From: Streptomyces ruber
GTDB taxonomy: Bacteria; Actinomycetota; Actinomycetes; Streptomycetales; Streptomycetaceae
Length of the DNA stretch: 64,000 nucleotides
NCBI RefSeq assembly: GCF_014648075.1
Contig: NZ_BMQK01000004.1
Span: 314,048 to 378,047 of the forward strand
Direction: 5' to 3'
How positions within the stretch are numbered: the stretch's first letter is position 1; each line of letters begins with the position of its first letter. The translations under genes were made by a program, and so were the position numbers. Below, piece after piece: positions 42,582 to 52,440 of this stretch. Below the pieces are notes generated by a model. It saw nothing but the letters and a program-made list of their open reading frames with translations. It had not been told where the DNA came from and made no database searches.

Positions 42582-45281
42582 TCATCGTGCGTCACCGACC
42601 CTCAGCTCCCGCACCGCTCCCCGTCTGCCCGTCCACCAGGCCTGTGCCGCCGCGACGCCCGTGGTCAGGGCGACGACACAGAGCGCGGGAAGGAGCAGGG
42701 ACCAGGCGTCCGTGCCGAGGTGGGGGCCGGCGGGTGGCGGGGACACCGTGTCACCGAGGGCGACGGCCGTCAGGTCGATGCCGGGCGCGAGGAGACGGAC
42801 GGCGGCCCAGCCCGCGAGGATGCCGCCCAGGGCGGCCAGCACGGCCTGCGGCAGGGACTCGAGGACCAGCAGCCGGCGGCCCTGCGCACGGGTCAGGCCC
42901 ATGGTGCGCAACCGGGCGAGCAGGGCGCGGCGTTCGGGTGCCGCGCGGGCCAGGGTGAGGACGAGGGCCAGCGCGGTGTAACCGGCGCCGGCCGCGACCG
43001 ACGCCGTGTAGACGCGTTCGGCACCGGACTGCAGGGGCGAGTCGACGTACCGGGCCCGGGTCTCCGACAGCAGGCGGACGCTCACGTCCGGCCCCGCGGG
43101 CGCGCGCAGCGCCGCTCCGTCCAGCCGGTCACCGGTCACCAGCAGCGCCGTCGGGCGTGCCTGCCGGGGAGTGAGCCCGGCGCGGTCGACCACCAGGAAC
43201 TCGGTGCCGAGCACGGCCGGCGTCGTCTCGCGGACCAGGACGATCCGCACCGGTGTGGGTTCGCCCCAGAGACTCACGGTGAAGGGGCGGGACCCGAGGC
43301 GTTCGGCGACGGACGGGGACGCCAGCGCCGGAAGGGCGGCCCCCGCCGGCCCGGGGAACGTGAGATCGGGTGCGGGGAAGGCGCCGAGCCCGGTCCGCCG
43401 CGCGAGCTCCGCGTATGCCTCGGGGTCGACGCCCGCCATCGGGACCCTCGCGCCCCCGTTGTCGGGGATCGCCTCGTCCCGGCTCACCGCGGTGACCTCC
43501 CGTACGCCGGAGACGCGCCGCACCTGCTCCGCCAGGCCGCCGGGCAGGGGCTTGGACGACTCGAGCCGGGCGTCCGCCCCGGTCGCCGAGACGGCCGCGC
43601 GGTCGCGGAGGCCGGTGACCCCCGTGAGCACCGAGGTGCCGAACGCGACGGTCGTCAGCGCGGTCAGCAGGGCGAGCAGCGGGAGCACGGCGGGGGCGGA
43701 CGTACGGCCCGCGCGGGCCAGCGACAGATGCGCCACCGCTCCCCGCAGCCGGCCGACGGGCCGGGCCAGCAGGCGCAAAGGCAACGGATACAGCCGCGCC
43801 AGCACCAGCGCGGCGATGACGCCCACCAGGACAGGGGCCGCCGAGACCAGCTGGTCGGCGGAGTCCGTCCCCCGCATCCGCAGCGTCACGACCGCGCCCA
43901 GCGCCAGCGCCAGCACGGTGAGTTCGGCGACCGTACGGCGCCGCGACGGCCGTACGGAGGTCACGTCCTCGCGGCCGCCGTGGAACCGTACGACGGCGTG
44001 CCGGGCCGCCGCGCGCAGGGGCAGGGAGAGACAGGCGACGAGGGTGACCCCGGCCGCGGCGGCCACGGCGTACGCGCGGCGCCCCGACGGGACCGCGAGC
44101 AGGGCGGCCACCAGACCGGCCGCGCCCGCGGGGACCGCGACCACCGCCGTCTCGGCCAGCAGGCGCCCCGTGAGACCGGGCAGGGAGCAGCCGCGGGCGC
44201 GCAGGAGGGCGAGTTCCGCGCGGCGGCGGTCCGCGGCGAGGCCGCCCGCCATGAGCAGCACCACGGCCGCCACGGTCCCCGCGCCGGACGCGGCCACGGA
44301 GACGAGCGGCGCGACGCCGGAGCGCAGCAGCTGATGGGACCCGAGCACCTCGTCGAGGTCGGTGCTCGCGTACGCCGAGTCACCGATGGACTCACGCACC
44401 GCCCGCAGACCGGGACCCGACACCAGCGAGGCGAGGGAGGAGGACAGCGCGGGCAGGTCGCGTGCGGTCAAGGCCCGGGTGTCCGGGGCGAGATCCCAAT
44501 AGGACCAGGGGGCACCCTCCGTACCGAGCAGGACCGGGGCCGCTTCCGGGGCGAGGAGCAGGGCACCGTGCCAGTAGATGCTGTCGGGGCCCGCGTCGGG
44601 CAGCCGCGCCAGGGACGGCGCGCGCAGCAGGGGCTGCGCCGACCAGTACGCGCCCCGGGGGTCGAGCGGGGTGACGATGCCGGTGACACGTACGGGGAGG
44701 GGGTCCCCGGGACGCGGGACGTGGATCACCGAACCGACCTCGATGCGCAGCGTCTTCGCCGTCTCGGCGGTCACCGCGGCCTCCACCGCGGCGGTGGCCG
44801 CGGTGACGGTCCCGTCCGTGCGCGGCAGGCGTCCCTCACGCAGCCGGGAGTGGCCGGCGAGGTCGCTCCGTGTGGCGAGCGTCATCCGGGCGGGCAGCCC
44901 GGCCGGCCGGGGCAGCCAGGGGTCGGGGACGGCGAGGGCTTCGGTGGTGCTGACGCCGTGGGCCGACCGGGCACGGTCGACGGCGAGGGGGCGCTCGACG
45001 GCGGCCAGGATGCCGGTGTACCGCTCGTGGAGGGTGTCGGGGCGCAGGGACGACTCCTGTTCGTCCGGAGGGGACTCGCCCGCGGCGGAGGGATCGACGA
45101 ACTGCACGGTCGTGCGGTGGGGCGGCGCGTCCGCGACGGCCCGGCGCAGCCCCGTGTCCTCGTACCGGTCGACCACGCGCGGGAACGCGGCCGCCAGACA
45201 CGCCGTGAACGCCACCAGCAGGGCCAGCGCACACGCCGCCCCGGGCGCGGCCCGCAACCGGATGCGCACCCACGCGCCCAT
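42582..45281 (-). CDS. FtsX/MacB-like ABC transporter permease
   Basis: An 899-residue membrane protein: an N-terminal helix (about 12-34), a large extracytoplasmic region (about 35-310), FtsX-type helix blocks in the middle (TVAAVVLLMAGGLAADRRRA with ELALLRARG) and at the C terminus (LRTMGLTRAQGRRLLVLES), and a second extracytoplasmic region (about 575-790). This duplicated FtsX arrangement is typical of actinobacterial MacB-like exporters. ATG 45281 follows GGGAGG at 8-nt spacing and lies 1 bp past the preceding stop. Substrate unknown; it may act in antimicrobial efflux or envelope signalling. Confidence 0.9.
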   Translation of the reverse strand: MGAWVRIRLRAAPGAACALALLVAFTACLAAAFPRVVDRYEDTGLRRAVADAPPHRTTVQFVDPSAAGESPPDEQESSLRPDTLHERYTGILAAVERPLAVDRARSAHGVSTTEALAVPDPWLPRPAGLPARMTLATRSDLAGHSRLREGRLPRTDGTVTAATAAVEAAVTAETAKTLRIEVGSVIHVPRPGDPLPVRVTGIVTPLDPRGAYWSAQPLLRAPSLARLPDAGPDSIYWHGALLLAPEAAPVLLGTEGAPWSYWDLAPDTRALTARDLPALSSSLASLVSGPGLRAVRESIGDSAYASTDLDEVLGSHQLLRSGVAPLVSVAASGAGTVAAVVLLMAGGLAADRRRAELALLRARGCSLPGLTGRLLAETAVVAVPAGAAGLVAALLAVPSGRRAYAVAAAAGVTLVACLSLPLRAAARHAVVRFHGGREDVTSVRPSRRRTVAELTVLALALGAVVTLRMRGTDSADQLVSAAPVLVGVIAALVLARLYPLPLRLLARPVGRLRGAVAHLSLARAGRTSAPAVLPLLALLTALTTVAFGTSVLTGVTGLRDRAAVSATGADARLESSKPLPGGLAEQVRRVSGVREVTAVSRDEAIPDNGGARVPMAGVDPEAYAELARRTGLGAFPAPDLTFPGPAGAALPALASPSVAERLGSRPFTVSLWGEPTPVRIVLVRETTPAVLGTEFLVVDRAGLTPRQARPTALLVTGDRLDGAALRAPAGPDVSVRLLSETRARYVDSPLQSGAERVYTASVAAGAGYTALALVLTLARAAPERRALLARLRTMGLTRAQGRRLLVLESLPQAVLAALGGILAGWAAVRLLAPGIDLTAVALGDTVSPPPAGPHLGTDAWSLLLPALCVVALTTGVAAAQAWWTGRRGAVRELRVGDAR

Positions 45282-45282
45282 G

Positions 45283-48200
45283 TCACGCACCTCCCTGCCG
45301 CCGCGGACCGGAGACCGCCGCGTCCGGCCGTCGTACCGCCAGGACACCCGTGGCCACGAGCGGTACCACCGCCACGGCCGCCAGCAGCAGGACCACACGG
45401 GACACGGGCAGCTCCACCAGAACCTCCGGCAGCGGGCGGGCCGCCTGCGGGGTGAGGACGATCAGCGGGATCACCGCCCGGGTCAGGACGGTGCCGAGGG
45501 TGACGCCCACCGCCAGTGCCAGCGCGGTCAGCAGCCCGAGCTCCGCGGCGATCGACCGGGCGAGCCGGCGGCGGGACGTGCCGAGTGCCCGCAGCACCGC
45601 AAACTCGGCCCCGCGCTCCCGCAGGGAGCCCGCCGTGCTCACCGCGAACCCCACCGCCGCCAGTACGGCGGCGACCACGGCCGCCGCGGCGAACGCGGCC
45701 TCGGAGCCCGCCCCGAACGGGTCGTCCCGCAGCCGGTCCGCGATCTCGTCCCGTACGACGACCTGCGACGGATCGACGTCCGGCCGCGCGCGCAACTCCG
45801 CTGCGACCCGTGCCGCCGCGCCCGGTTCCGTCCGCAGCCACCACTCGGTGGGCCCGGCGCTCTCCCCGGCGCGGTCCTGCAGCACCCGGTTCACGGACCG
45901 CAGATCCACCAGCAGGGCGCCGCCGTCACCCGCGCCGCCCGTCCCGGTGGTCGGCAGCGCCCGTACCGTCCGCACGACCCGGACCGGCACGGTGGAGTTC
46001 CCGAACGGCACGTCCACCCGCTGCCCGGTGCGTGTGATCCCGGCCGACGCCATGAACCGGTCGGTGGCGACGCCCGTCACCTCGGCCGCCGCGGGCCGCG
46101 TCACCTGGAGCCGGACCGTCACGGACCCGGTGGCACCGGTCGCACCGTCCGTCCCGGCCGTTCCGCGGGGGAGGTGACCGGTGCCGTAGACGACCACGAA
46201 GGGACCGGGCGGTGCCGTCTCCACGCGCGCGGGCTCCGGACGGGCGGCGGCGTCCTGGGGCGCCGGGGAACCGTCGGTGCGCGAGACGGCCGTCCAGGTG
46301 TCGGGGACCGGCAACGGCCGCTGTCGCCCGTCGGCGGCGACGGCGGTCAGCTCCTCGACCGTCAGACGGTGCCGTTCGGACCGCTCGGCCGGCTGCGCCA
46401 CGTCCAGTTGCAGGGCCGTCAGCACCAGCGGCCCGGCCGCGAGGCCCGCCGGGCCCCCGGCGGTGGCCGCGAGATCCAGGGTCAGGTCGTGGGGCCGTCC
46501 GTCGGCGGCGAGTTCACCGACCGGGAGCCGGTACGGCACACCGTGGCGGTCCTCCACGGTGACCGAGACGTCCGCCGCGGTGCCGCCGGCGCGGTCGGTG
46601 CCCAGACGCAGCGTCGCCCGGAGCCGCGCGGTCCGTTCCGGCAGCGGCATCCCGGCCGTCGCGTCCTCCGGCGCGAGCCCCTCCGACAGCGGGCGACCGG
46701 CTCCCGCGGCGGCCAGGTCGGGGCGCATGCGCAGCCCGTCGGCCGCGTGCTCCGTGTCCAGCGCCAGCACGGTCGCCGTCCGGTTGCCGGACAGCGGCAG
46801 GTCCGTACGGACGGCGGGCGCGATCTCCCGTACGCCGTCGACGTCCTCGTGGAGTCCCGCACCGCCCGTTCCACCCTGGCCGGTACCGAGGAAGCGGATG
46901 TCCGTACCGGCCCGGAAGTCGGCCTGGTCGTCCTGCGAACGGTTCCAGGAGGCGCCCTCGCCGATCGCCAGCATGCCCAGGGCCACCGCGAGGACCAGGA
47001 GCAGGACGGGGCCGGCGGCGTGGGCCGGGCGGCGGCTGAACTGCCAGCTCGCCAGGGCGGCCGGCAGGCCGCGGCCACGAGCGGCGCGGCGTTCGGCGAG
47101 CCGGGCCACGGGCGGCAGCAGCCGCAGGGTGACGACGGTGCCGGCGAGCAGGGCGAGGGCGGGGGCCGTCACCAGGAGCGGGTCGACGCCCAGGGTTTCC
47201 GTGGAGCCGCCGGTCACGGTTCCGCCGGTCCGGCGGCTCAACTGCCAGTACGCGACGGCGGCGACCACCAGCAGCCCGATGTCCGCCCCGGCGCGCAGCG
47301 CGCCGGGCAGGGCGCGCGCCCGGCGCACCGGGAAGCGGCCCGAGGCGGGCGCCGGCACGGTCACCGCCAGCGCGCACCCCAGGGCCACACCGGTCGCGAC
47401 CAGCCACACCTGCGGGCCGGTGCCCGAGGTGTCGAGGCGCATCCCGATCCGGGCCGGTGCCCCCTGCCCGGCGAGCAGCCCCGCGAGCGGTCCGGCCAGC
47501 AGCGGGGCGCAGACGGCCGCCGGCACCGCGAGCAGCAGCGCCTCCAGCGCGGCGAGTCCCGCGATCCGCCCCGGCGACCCGCCCCGTGCCCTCAGCAGCC
47601 GTGTCTCCTCCGCGCGTTCCGTGCTCAGCAGCCGGGCCACCAGCAGCAGCGCGTACCCGGCGAGCAGGGCCAGCAGCAGCGCCGCGACCAGCAGGGTCGA
47701 GCGGGACACGAGCAGCGCGCGTTCGACCCGGTCCAGCACCTCGGGCAGGGCGGTCGTCGCGGTGGCCGTCCCCTCCGGCGTGCCGGACTCCTCCAGCGCG
47801 GCCGCACCGTCGCGCGCCGCCTGCCGCAGGGCGCCGATCCGGTCCGTGGTCACGGTGGAGAAGTCGGCGGTCGCGAGCCAGGCGGACTGCCCGGCGGCGA
47901 CCCGGCCGCCGGTGAGCGCGGAGGGGTCGGCGAGCAGCGGGCCGTACGTGGTGAAGGAGACCGTGTGCACCCCGCGGCCGCCCAGGTCGTCCAGTTCCCA
48001 GTACGCCGCGGTGGCCTCCGCGGGACGGTAGAGGCCGGTGACCCGCACCTGCACCGCCGGTCCGCCGAGGCGGTCGGTGAGGGTGAGCCGGGCGCCGGGC
48101 CGCAGCCCGAGCGGCGCGGCGGCGGACCGCGGCAGGGCCACCTCGATCTCGGCCCCGCTCCCGGGCGCGCGCGGCAGCCGCCCTTCGGTGATCCGGATCT

Positions 48201-48615
48201 GCGAGTGGTCCAGCGCCGCGAGGTGCGTCAGGTCGGGACGGTCGTCGGGGCGGTCGTCGGGGCGGTCGGAGGGGGCGGAGCCCGGCTGGAGGGAGTGCGG
48301 CAGGGCGTACGAGCCGGAGCGCACCAGCGTGCGCAACGTCACCGGCAGCCCGTCGAAGGTCCGCCGGGCGCCTTCCCGTACGGCGCTCTCGGCGGCGGCC
48401 CGCCCGTCCGGGGCGGGGGTGTCCGCCCTGACGATCAGCGCGGTGCCGGCGGCGTTCTCGGAAGAGGAGAGCGTCCGGCGCAGGGCCGCGTCACCGATCG
48501 CGCCCGCGTACGCGGTCAGGGCCGCCAGGACTGCCGTGGTCAGCAGAACGGTGAACAGCGCGGCGGCGAGCAGCAGACGATGCGCCCGCGCACGCAGGAT
48601 CACTAACCCTGTCAC
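45283..48615 (-). CDS. Large FtsX/MacB-like ABC transporter permease
   Basis: A 1110-residue membrane protein and the first gene of the three-gene exporter. It has an N-terminal helix (about 12-38), an extracytoplasmic region with HSQIRITEGRLPRAPGSGAE, FtsX helix blocks (LLVARLLSTERAEETRLLRA with RGGSPGRIAGL; SLRERGAEFAVLRALGTSRR) and a long beta-rich second extracytoplasmic domain (about 575-930). GTG 48615 is the likely start, GTG 48603 an alternative; the ribosome site is poor. It probably pairs with the 899-residue permease as a heterodimer. Function not certain. Confidence 0.88.
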   Translation of the reverse strand: MTGLVILRARAHRLLLAAALFTVLLTTAVLAALTAYAGAIGDAALRRTLSSSENAAGTALIVRADTPAPDGRAAAESAVREGARRTFDGLPVTLRTLVRSGSYALPHSLQPGSAPSDRPDDRPDDRPDLTHLAALDHSQIRITEGRLPRAPGSGAEIEVALPRSAAAPLGLRPGARLTLTDRLGGPAVQVRVTGLYRPAEATAAYWELDDLGGRGVHTVSFTTYGPLLADPSALTGGRVAAGQSAWLATADFSTVTTDRIGALRQAARDGAAALEESGTPEGTATATTALPEVLDRVERALLVSRSTLLVAALLLALLAGYALLLVARLLSTERAEETRLLRARGGSPGRIAGLAALEALLLAVPAAVCAPLLAGPLAGLLAGQGAPARIGMRLDTSGTGPQVWLVATGVALGCALAVTVPAPASGRFPVRRARALPGALRAGADIGLLVVAAVAYWQLSRRTGGTVTGGSTETLGVDPLLVTAPALALLAGTVVTLRLLPPVARLAERRAARGRGLPAALASWQFSRRPAHAAGPVLLLVLAVALGMLAIGEGASWNRSQDDQADFRAGTDIRFLGTGQGGTGGAGLHEDVDGVREIAPAVRTDLPLSGNRTATVLALDTEHAADGLRMRPDLAAAGAGRPLSEGLAPEDATAGMPLPERTARLRATLRLGTDRAGGTAADVSVTVEDRHGVPYRLPVGELAADGRPHDLTLDLAATAGGPAGLAAGPLVLTALQLDVAQPAERSERHRLTVEELTAVAADGRQRPLPVPDTWTAVSRTDGSPAPQDAAARPEPARVETAPPGPFVVVYGTGHLPRGTAGTDGATGATGSVTVRLQVTRPAAAEVTGVATDRFMASAGITRTGQRVDVPFGNSTVPVRVVRTVRALPTTGTGGAGDGGALLVDLRSVNRVLQDRAGESAGPTEWWLRTEPGAAARVAAELRARPDVDPSQVVVRDEIADRLRDDPFGAGSEAAFAAAAVVAAVLAAVGFAVSTAGSLRERGAEFAVLRALGTSRRRLARSIAAELGLLTALALAVGVTLGTVLTRAVIPLIVLTPQAARPLPEVLVELPVSRVVLLLAAVAVVPLVATGVLAVRRPDAAVSGPRRQGGA

Positions 48616-48732
48616 CCGGCCCCCCCGTCAGCCGCCTTCCGGGTCTCCGGAAGATCCTCGCAGAAGGCGGGGAGCCGCTGTCAGCGCCTGTGCACGGTTC
48701 TTGATCCGATTGTGATCAGGAGGTGAACGGCG

Positions 48733-49137
48733 TCAGCCCGGGGCGTTCACCATGGAGGCGGCCGCGTACGTCAGGTAGTTCCACAGCGTCCGCTCGTGCT
48801 CCTCGGAGAGGCCGAGCTCGTCGACGGCCGCCCGCATGTGCTTCAGCCAGGCGTCGTGCGCGGCCCGGTCGACGGTGAACGGGGCGTGCCGCATCCGCAG
48901 CCGGGGGTGGCCGCGCCGCTCGCTGTACGTGGTGGGGCCGCCCCAGTACTGGATGAGGAAGAGCCGCATGCGCTCCTCGGCCGGCCCGAGGTCCTCCTCG
49001 GGGTACATGGGCCGCAGCAGCGGGTCCTCGGCGACACCCTCGTAGAAACGGCGTACCAGACGCCGGAAGGTCTCCTCGCCGCCGACCTGCTCGTAGAAGG
49101 TCTGCTCCGAAAGCTCGCCGCGCCGTATCTCTCTCAC
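48733..49137 (-). CDS. glbO: Truncated haemoglobin, group II (GlbO-like)
   Basis: A 134-residue 2/2 haemoglobin: EQTFYEQVGGEETFRRLVRR, FYEGVAEDPLLRPMYPEEDL, the Trp-Gly pair YWGGPTTYSERRGHPRLRMR with the proximal His region HAPFTVDR, and MRAAVDELGL. Group II globins bind O2 and may protect against NO or oxidative stress. GTG 49137 is almost adjacent to GGAGG, so initiation may be weak, but no better in-frame start exists. It is monocistronic, divergent from the methyltransferase gene. Confidence 0.93.
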   Translation of the reverse strand: MREIRRGELSEQTFYEQVGGEETFRRLVRRFYEGVAEDPLLRPMYPEEDLGPAEERMRLFLIQYWGGPTTYSERRGHPRLRMRHAPFTVDRAAHDAWLKHMRAAVDELGLSEEHERTLWNYLTYAAASMVNAPG

Positions 49138-49292
49138 GCCTCCATCGTCTCAGACCGGGAGGCGGAGGACCGGAGCCTCGGGCCCCCGGGCCTGTGACGT
49201 CCGGAACGCTCACGGCCCGCGGGGACGAAGCGCTTCCGGACCGGCGGGCCGTGGCACTCGCCCGGGGACGGATCGCGCAGCACAGTGGACGT

Positions 49293-50276
49293 ATGGGCAC
49301 GCACGCGCTCGACCACGGCCTGGAGGACCTCGCGACGGAGGCCCGCGCGGCCCTGGTGCGCGAGATCGAGGCGAGCGGGGCCTGGGACGACGACCCGGTC
49401 TGGCGGGAGGCGTTCGCGGCGGTCCCGCGCCACCTCTTCGTACCGTGCTACTTCATCGGCGTCCGCGGCGGCTACGAGCGGCTGTGGGGCGAGGAACGCG
49501 ACCCGCGGCGGCGCGAGCGCTGGCTGCGCGGGGCGTACGCGGACGCCCCGCTCGCCACCCGGGTCCGCGACGGTGAACTGATCTCCTCCAGCAGCCAGCC
49601 CTCGCTGATGGCGAAGATGCTGGTGGAACTGGAGGTGGCGGACGGCGACCGGGTCCTGGAGATCGGCGCGGGCACCGGCTACAACGCCGCTCTGCTCGCC
49701 CGTCGTCTCGGTGACGACCTGGTCACCACGGTCGACCTGGACCCCGACCTCACCGAGGGGGCGCGCCGGCACCTGGACGCCGCCGGTTACCACCCGGCCG
49801 TCGTCACCGGAGACGGAGCGCGCGGGGTGCCCGAGCGCGCACCGTACGACCGGATCATCGCGACCTGCGCGCTGTCCTCGATCCCGCGCCCCTGGCTCGC
49901 GCAGTGCGTCCCGGGCGCCCGCATCCTGACACCCCTGAGTACGGGCCTGGTCGCGCTGCGGGTACGGGACTCCGAGCACGCCGAGGGGCGGTTCCTGCAC
50001 ACGCCGGCGTACTTCGTGCCGTTGCGCGGCGCCGGCGAGGGACCCGGGCCGGACCGCCCGCAGCCGGGCGGGCTGCCGCACCGGGCCGGCGGCAACGACC
50101 TGTTCCGGTTCCTGCTCACGCTGGTCGCGGGCAGCCTCGACCCGCACGAGGCCCTCGCCCTGTGGGACCACGAGGGCCGGCCGGCGCGCGAGCGGTACGG
50201 GATCACCGTGAGCGGTGAGCACGCGTGGGCGTGGCTCGACGACCCGGAGGGGCCGTACGCCTGGCCCCTCCGGTGA
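49293..50276 (+). CDS. SAM-dependent methyltransferase, protein-L-isoaspartate O-methyltransferase type
   Basis: A 327-residue protein of the PCMT superfamily: AFAAVPRHLFVPCYF near the N terminus, SSSSQPSLMAKMLVELEV, SAM-binding motif LEIGAGTGYNAALLAR (about 121-136), VTTVDLDPDLTEGARRHL and APYDRIIATCALSSIPRPWL. Extra C-terminal residues (about 250-327) exceed the classical 210-residue repair enzyme; such longer forms are common in actinobacteria and may modify peptides instead of repairing isoaspartate. It is convergent with the FHA protein gene (24 bp gap). Confidence 0.9.
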   Translation: MGTHALDHGLEDLATEARAALVREIEASGAWDDDPVWREAFAAVPRHLFVPCYFIGVRGGYERLWGEERDPRRRERWLRGAYADAPLATRVRDGELISSSSQPSLMAKMLVELEVADGDRVLEIGAGTGYNAALLARRLGDDLVTTVDLDPDLTEGARRHLDAAGYHPAVVTGDGARGVPERAPYDRIIATCALSSIPRPWLAQCVPGARILTPLSTGLVALRVRDSEHAEGRFLHTPAYFVPLRGAGEGPGPDRPQPGGLPHRAGGNDLFRFLLTLVAGSLDPHEALALWDHEGRPARERYGITVSGEHAWAWLDDPEGPYAWPLR

Positions 50277-50300
50277 GACGCGTACGTCCCGCGCCGTCCC

Positions 50301-52310
50301 TCAGCCGCGCCGGATCGTGATCGTCGTCCACGCGCCCACGTGGACCCGGTCCCCGTCCTGCAGGGGAACCGGCACGAAGGGCTGGATGGGCTCCTCGGAA
50401 CCGTTGACCGTGGTGCCGTTCGTGGAGTTCTGGTCCACGACCGCCCAGCTGCCGTCCGGCTGCTGCACCAGCACCGCGTGCTGGTGCGAGACGCCCGGGT
50501 CCTCCGGCGGGACCGCCAGATCGATGTCGGGGGTGTCACCGGTGGAGTGCCGGCGACGCCCGATGGTGATCTGGTTGCCGGTGAGGCGGCGCTGCTGCTC
50601 CGGGGAGTACGCGGGCAGGTTGAGCCCTGCGGCCTCGGGGCCCGAGCGCTGCATCATCGACATGAAGTAGTCGCGGTCCGGACCGATCGTCGCGGTCCAG
50701 GTCGCGGGCTGCTGCTGCGCGTACGCGGGACCGGGCGGCGCCTGCGTGGCACCGGGCTGCGGATACCCGTAACCGCCCCGGCCCTGGCCCTGGCCCTGCC
50801 CCGGACCTGCCGGACCACCGGGGCCGCCCGGCGGCGGCGTGATCACCCAGTCGTCGTTCCCGCCCCCGAAGGGCGGCCCACCGCGCTGCGGAGCCCCGCC
50901 GGGTCCGCCCGGTCCGCCCTGGCGCCCCGTCTCCTGCGGGAACGCGGGCGGAGCGGACGGCCCCGACTGCTGCTGGAACGCCTGCGGCAGCCCGGGCCCC
51001 CCGGTGCCACCCGGACCGCCGGGCCGATCGAAGTCATCGGGACCGCCGGGCCGGTCGAAACCATCAGGACCGCCGGGCCGGTCGAATCCACCGGGACCAC
51101 CAGGGCCACCGGGCCCGCCGGTACCACCCTGGCCACCTGGACCGCTCGGGCTGCCGGATCCGCCCCGTCCGGGGTAGCCGCCGGGACCGCCGGGCTCGTC
51201 GGAGCCGCCCGGCCCGCCGGGTCCGCCGCGACCGGGGTAGCCGCCCGGCCCGCCGGGACGGTCGAACCCACCGGGTCCGCCCGGGCCGGGGTAGCCGCTC
51301 GGTCCGCCGGGGCCTTCGGAGTCACCGGATCCGCCCTGGCCGGGGAAGCCGCCGGGGCCGCCGGGGCGGTCGAACCCGCCGGGGCCGCCGGGGCCGCCCT
51401 GGCCGGGGAAGCCACCCGGTCCGCCAGGTCCACCCTGGCCACCGGGTCCGCTCGGACCGCCTTGACCGCCGGGGCCGGGGAAACCGCTGGGGCCATCCGG
51501 GCCGTCGGATCCGCCGGGGCCGCCCGGGCCGGGGAAGCCGCTCGGTCGGCCGGGGCCGCCCGGGCCGCCGGGCGTGCGCGACGGGTCGCCGTAGCCCGCC
51601 GACGGGCCACCCGGCCCGCCGGACGGGTCGCCGAAGGGCGGACCGGGCGGGATCGGCTCCGCCGGCCTGTTCACCTGCGAGGGCCGGGAACCCTGGTACT
51701 CGTACGCGTCATCGCCGAAGGACGGAGGACCCGGCGGCTGCTGGAACCTGAGCGCCGGATTCGATCCCCCAGACCCCCCAGACCCTCCGGGTCCCCCCGG
51801 TCCTCCGGGTCCACCGGATCCTCCGGGTCCCCCGGACCCGCCTGATCCGGGTGCACCGAATCCTCCGGCGTTTCCAGCGCCCCCATAGCCTCCGGAGCCC
51901 GCCTGACCACCTTGCCCGCGAGAGTCCGGGGCGCCGGCGGAGCCGGGGCCGGGGCCGTGGCCCGCCGGGCCTCCGGGCCGCCCCGGACCTCCCGGTCCGG
52001 AGGATGAGGGCCGGGGCGCGGCCGGGGTGTACGTGGTGGCGGTGTTCGTCAGGTAGTTCCACCGGCACTCCTCGCAGAAGGGCGCGCTGCCCTCACGGGG
52101 CGTGCGGCACTGCGGGCACAGTTCCGGTTCGTAGTCGGGTGCGCTGGCCAGGTGCGGCGGGCGTCCGCCCGCGGTGGGCGGCTGCGGGTAGCCGTAACCG
52201 GGAGCGGGGGGAGGCGGCGGGGGCGGGGGCACGGCACCGGGCATGCGGTGACCGCAGACCTCGCACCAGTCGTCGGAACCCGACTGGTGTCCGTTCGGGC
52301 AGGTCGGCAT
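50301..52310 (-). CDS. FHA-domain protein with zinc ribbons and a long Gly-Pro collagen-like linker
   Basis: A 669-residue protein. The N terminus has two CxxC modules (CPNGHQSGSDDWCEVCGHR, about 4-22, and CPQCRTPREGSAPFCEEC, about 66-83) likely to bind zinc. Then follow about 400 residues of GGPGGPGG-type sequence with PGGFDRPGGPGG and PGQGG variants, and a C-terminal FHA domain (about 575-669: IGRRRHSTG, PPEDPGVSHQHAVLVQQPD, DQNSTNGTTVNG), which binds phosphothreonine. It is the last gene of the phosphorylation locus and a probable reader of PknG-like kinase targets. The kinase's own known partner GarA is also an FHA protein, but smaller. Confidence 0.92.
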   Translation of the reverse strand: MPTCPNGHQSGSDDWCEVCGHRMPGAVPPPPPPPPAPGYGYPQPPTAGGRPPHLASAPDYEPELCPQCRTPREGSAPFCEECRWNYLTNTATTYTPAAPRPSSSGPGGPGRPGGPAGHGPGPGSAGAPDSRGQGGQAGSGGYGGAGNAGGFGAPGSGGSGGPGGSGGPGGPGGPGGSGGSGGSNPALRFQQPPGPPSFGDDAYEYQGSRPSQVNRPAEPIPPGPPFGDPSGGPGGPSAGYGDPSRTPGGPGGPGRPSGFPGPGGPGGSDGPDGPSGFPGPGGQGGPSGPGGQGGPGGPGGFPGQGGPGGPGGFDRPGGPGGFPGQGGSGDSEGPGGPSGYPGPGGPGGFDRPGGPGGYPGRGGPGGPGGSDEPGGPGGYPGRGGSGSPSGPGGQGGTGGPGGPGGPGGFDRPGGPDGFDRPGGPDDFDRPGGPGGTGGPGLPQAFQQQSGPSAPPAFPQETGRQGGPGGPGGAPQRGGPPFGGGNDDWVITPPPGGPGGPAGPGQGQGQGRGGYGYPQPGATQAPPGPAYAQQQPATWTATIGPDRDYFMSMMQRSGPEAAGLNLPAYSPEQQRRLTGNQITIGRRRHSTGDTPDIDLAVPPEDPGVSHQHAVLVQQPDGSWAVVDQNSTNGTTVNGSEEPIQPFVPVPLQDGDRVHVGAWTTITIRRG
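50975..51995 (-). repeat. Gly-Pro-rich coding repeat region of the FHA protein
   Basis: About 1 kb of imperfect 9-, 18- and 36-bp units around GGNCCNCCNGG (plus strand), encoding GGPGGPGG, GFDRPGGPGG and GQGGPGGPGG. The period is mostly three residues with Gly at every third place over long runs, as in collagen-like sequences. It is likely length-variable between strains and hard to assemble. Confidence 0.85.
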
Positions 52311-52440
52311 GTCGGCGCGTCCCCCTTTCCTTCCGGCCGTCCGGGCCGGGTTGATCGGCCACCGTGGGCCAGTGTGGCCGGCTGTCCGGTCCCCGACGGG
52401 GTCCGGTCTCGCTGTTGTTCGCTGCGTTGTTCGATGCTTC

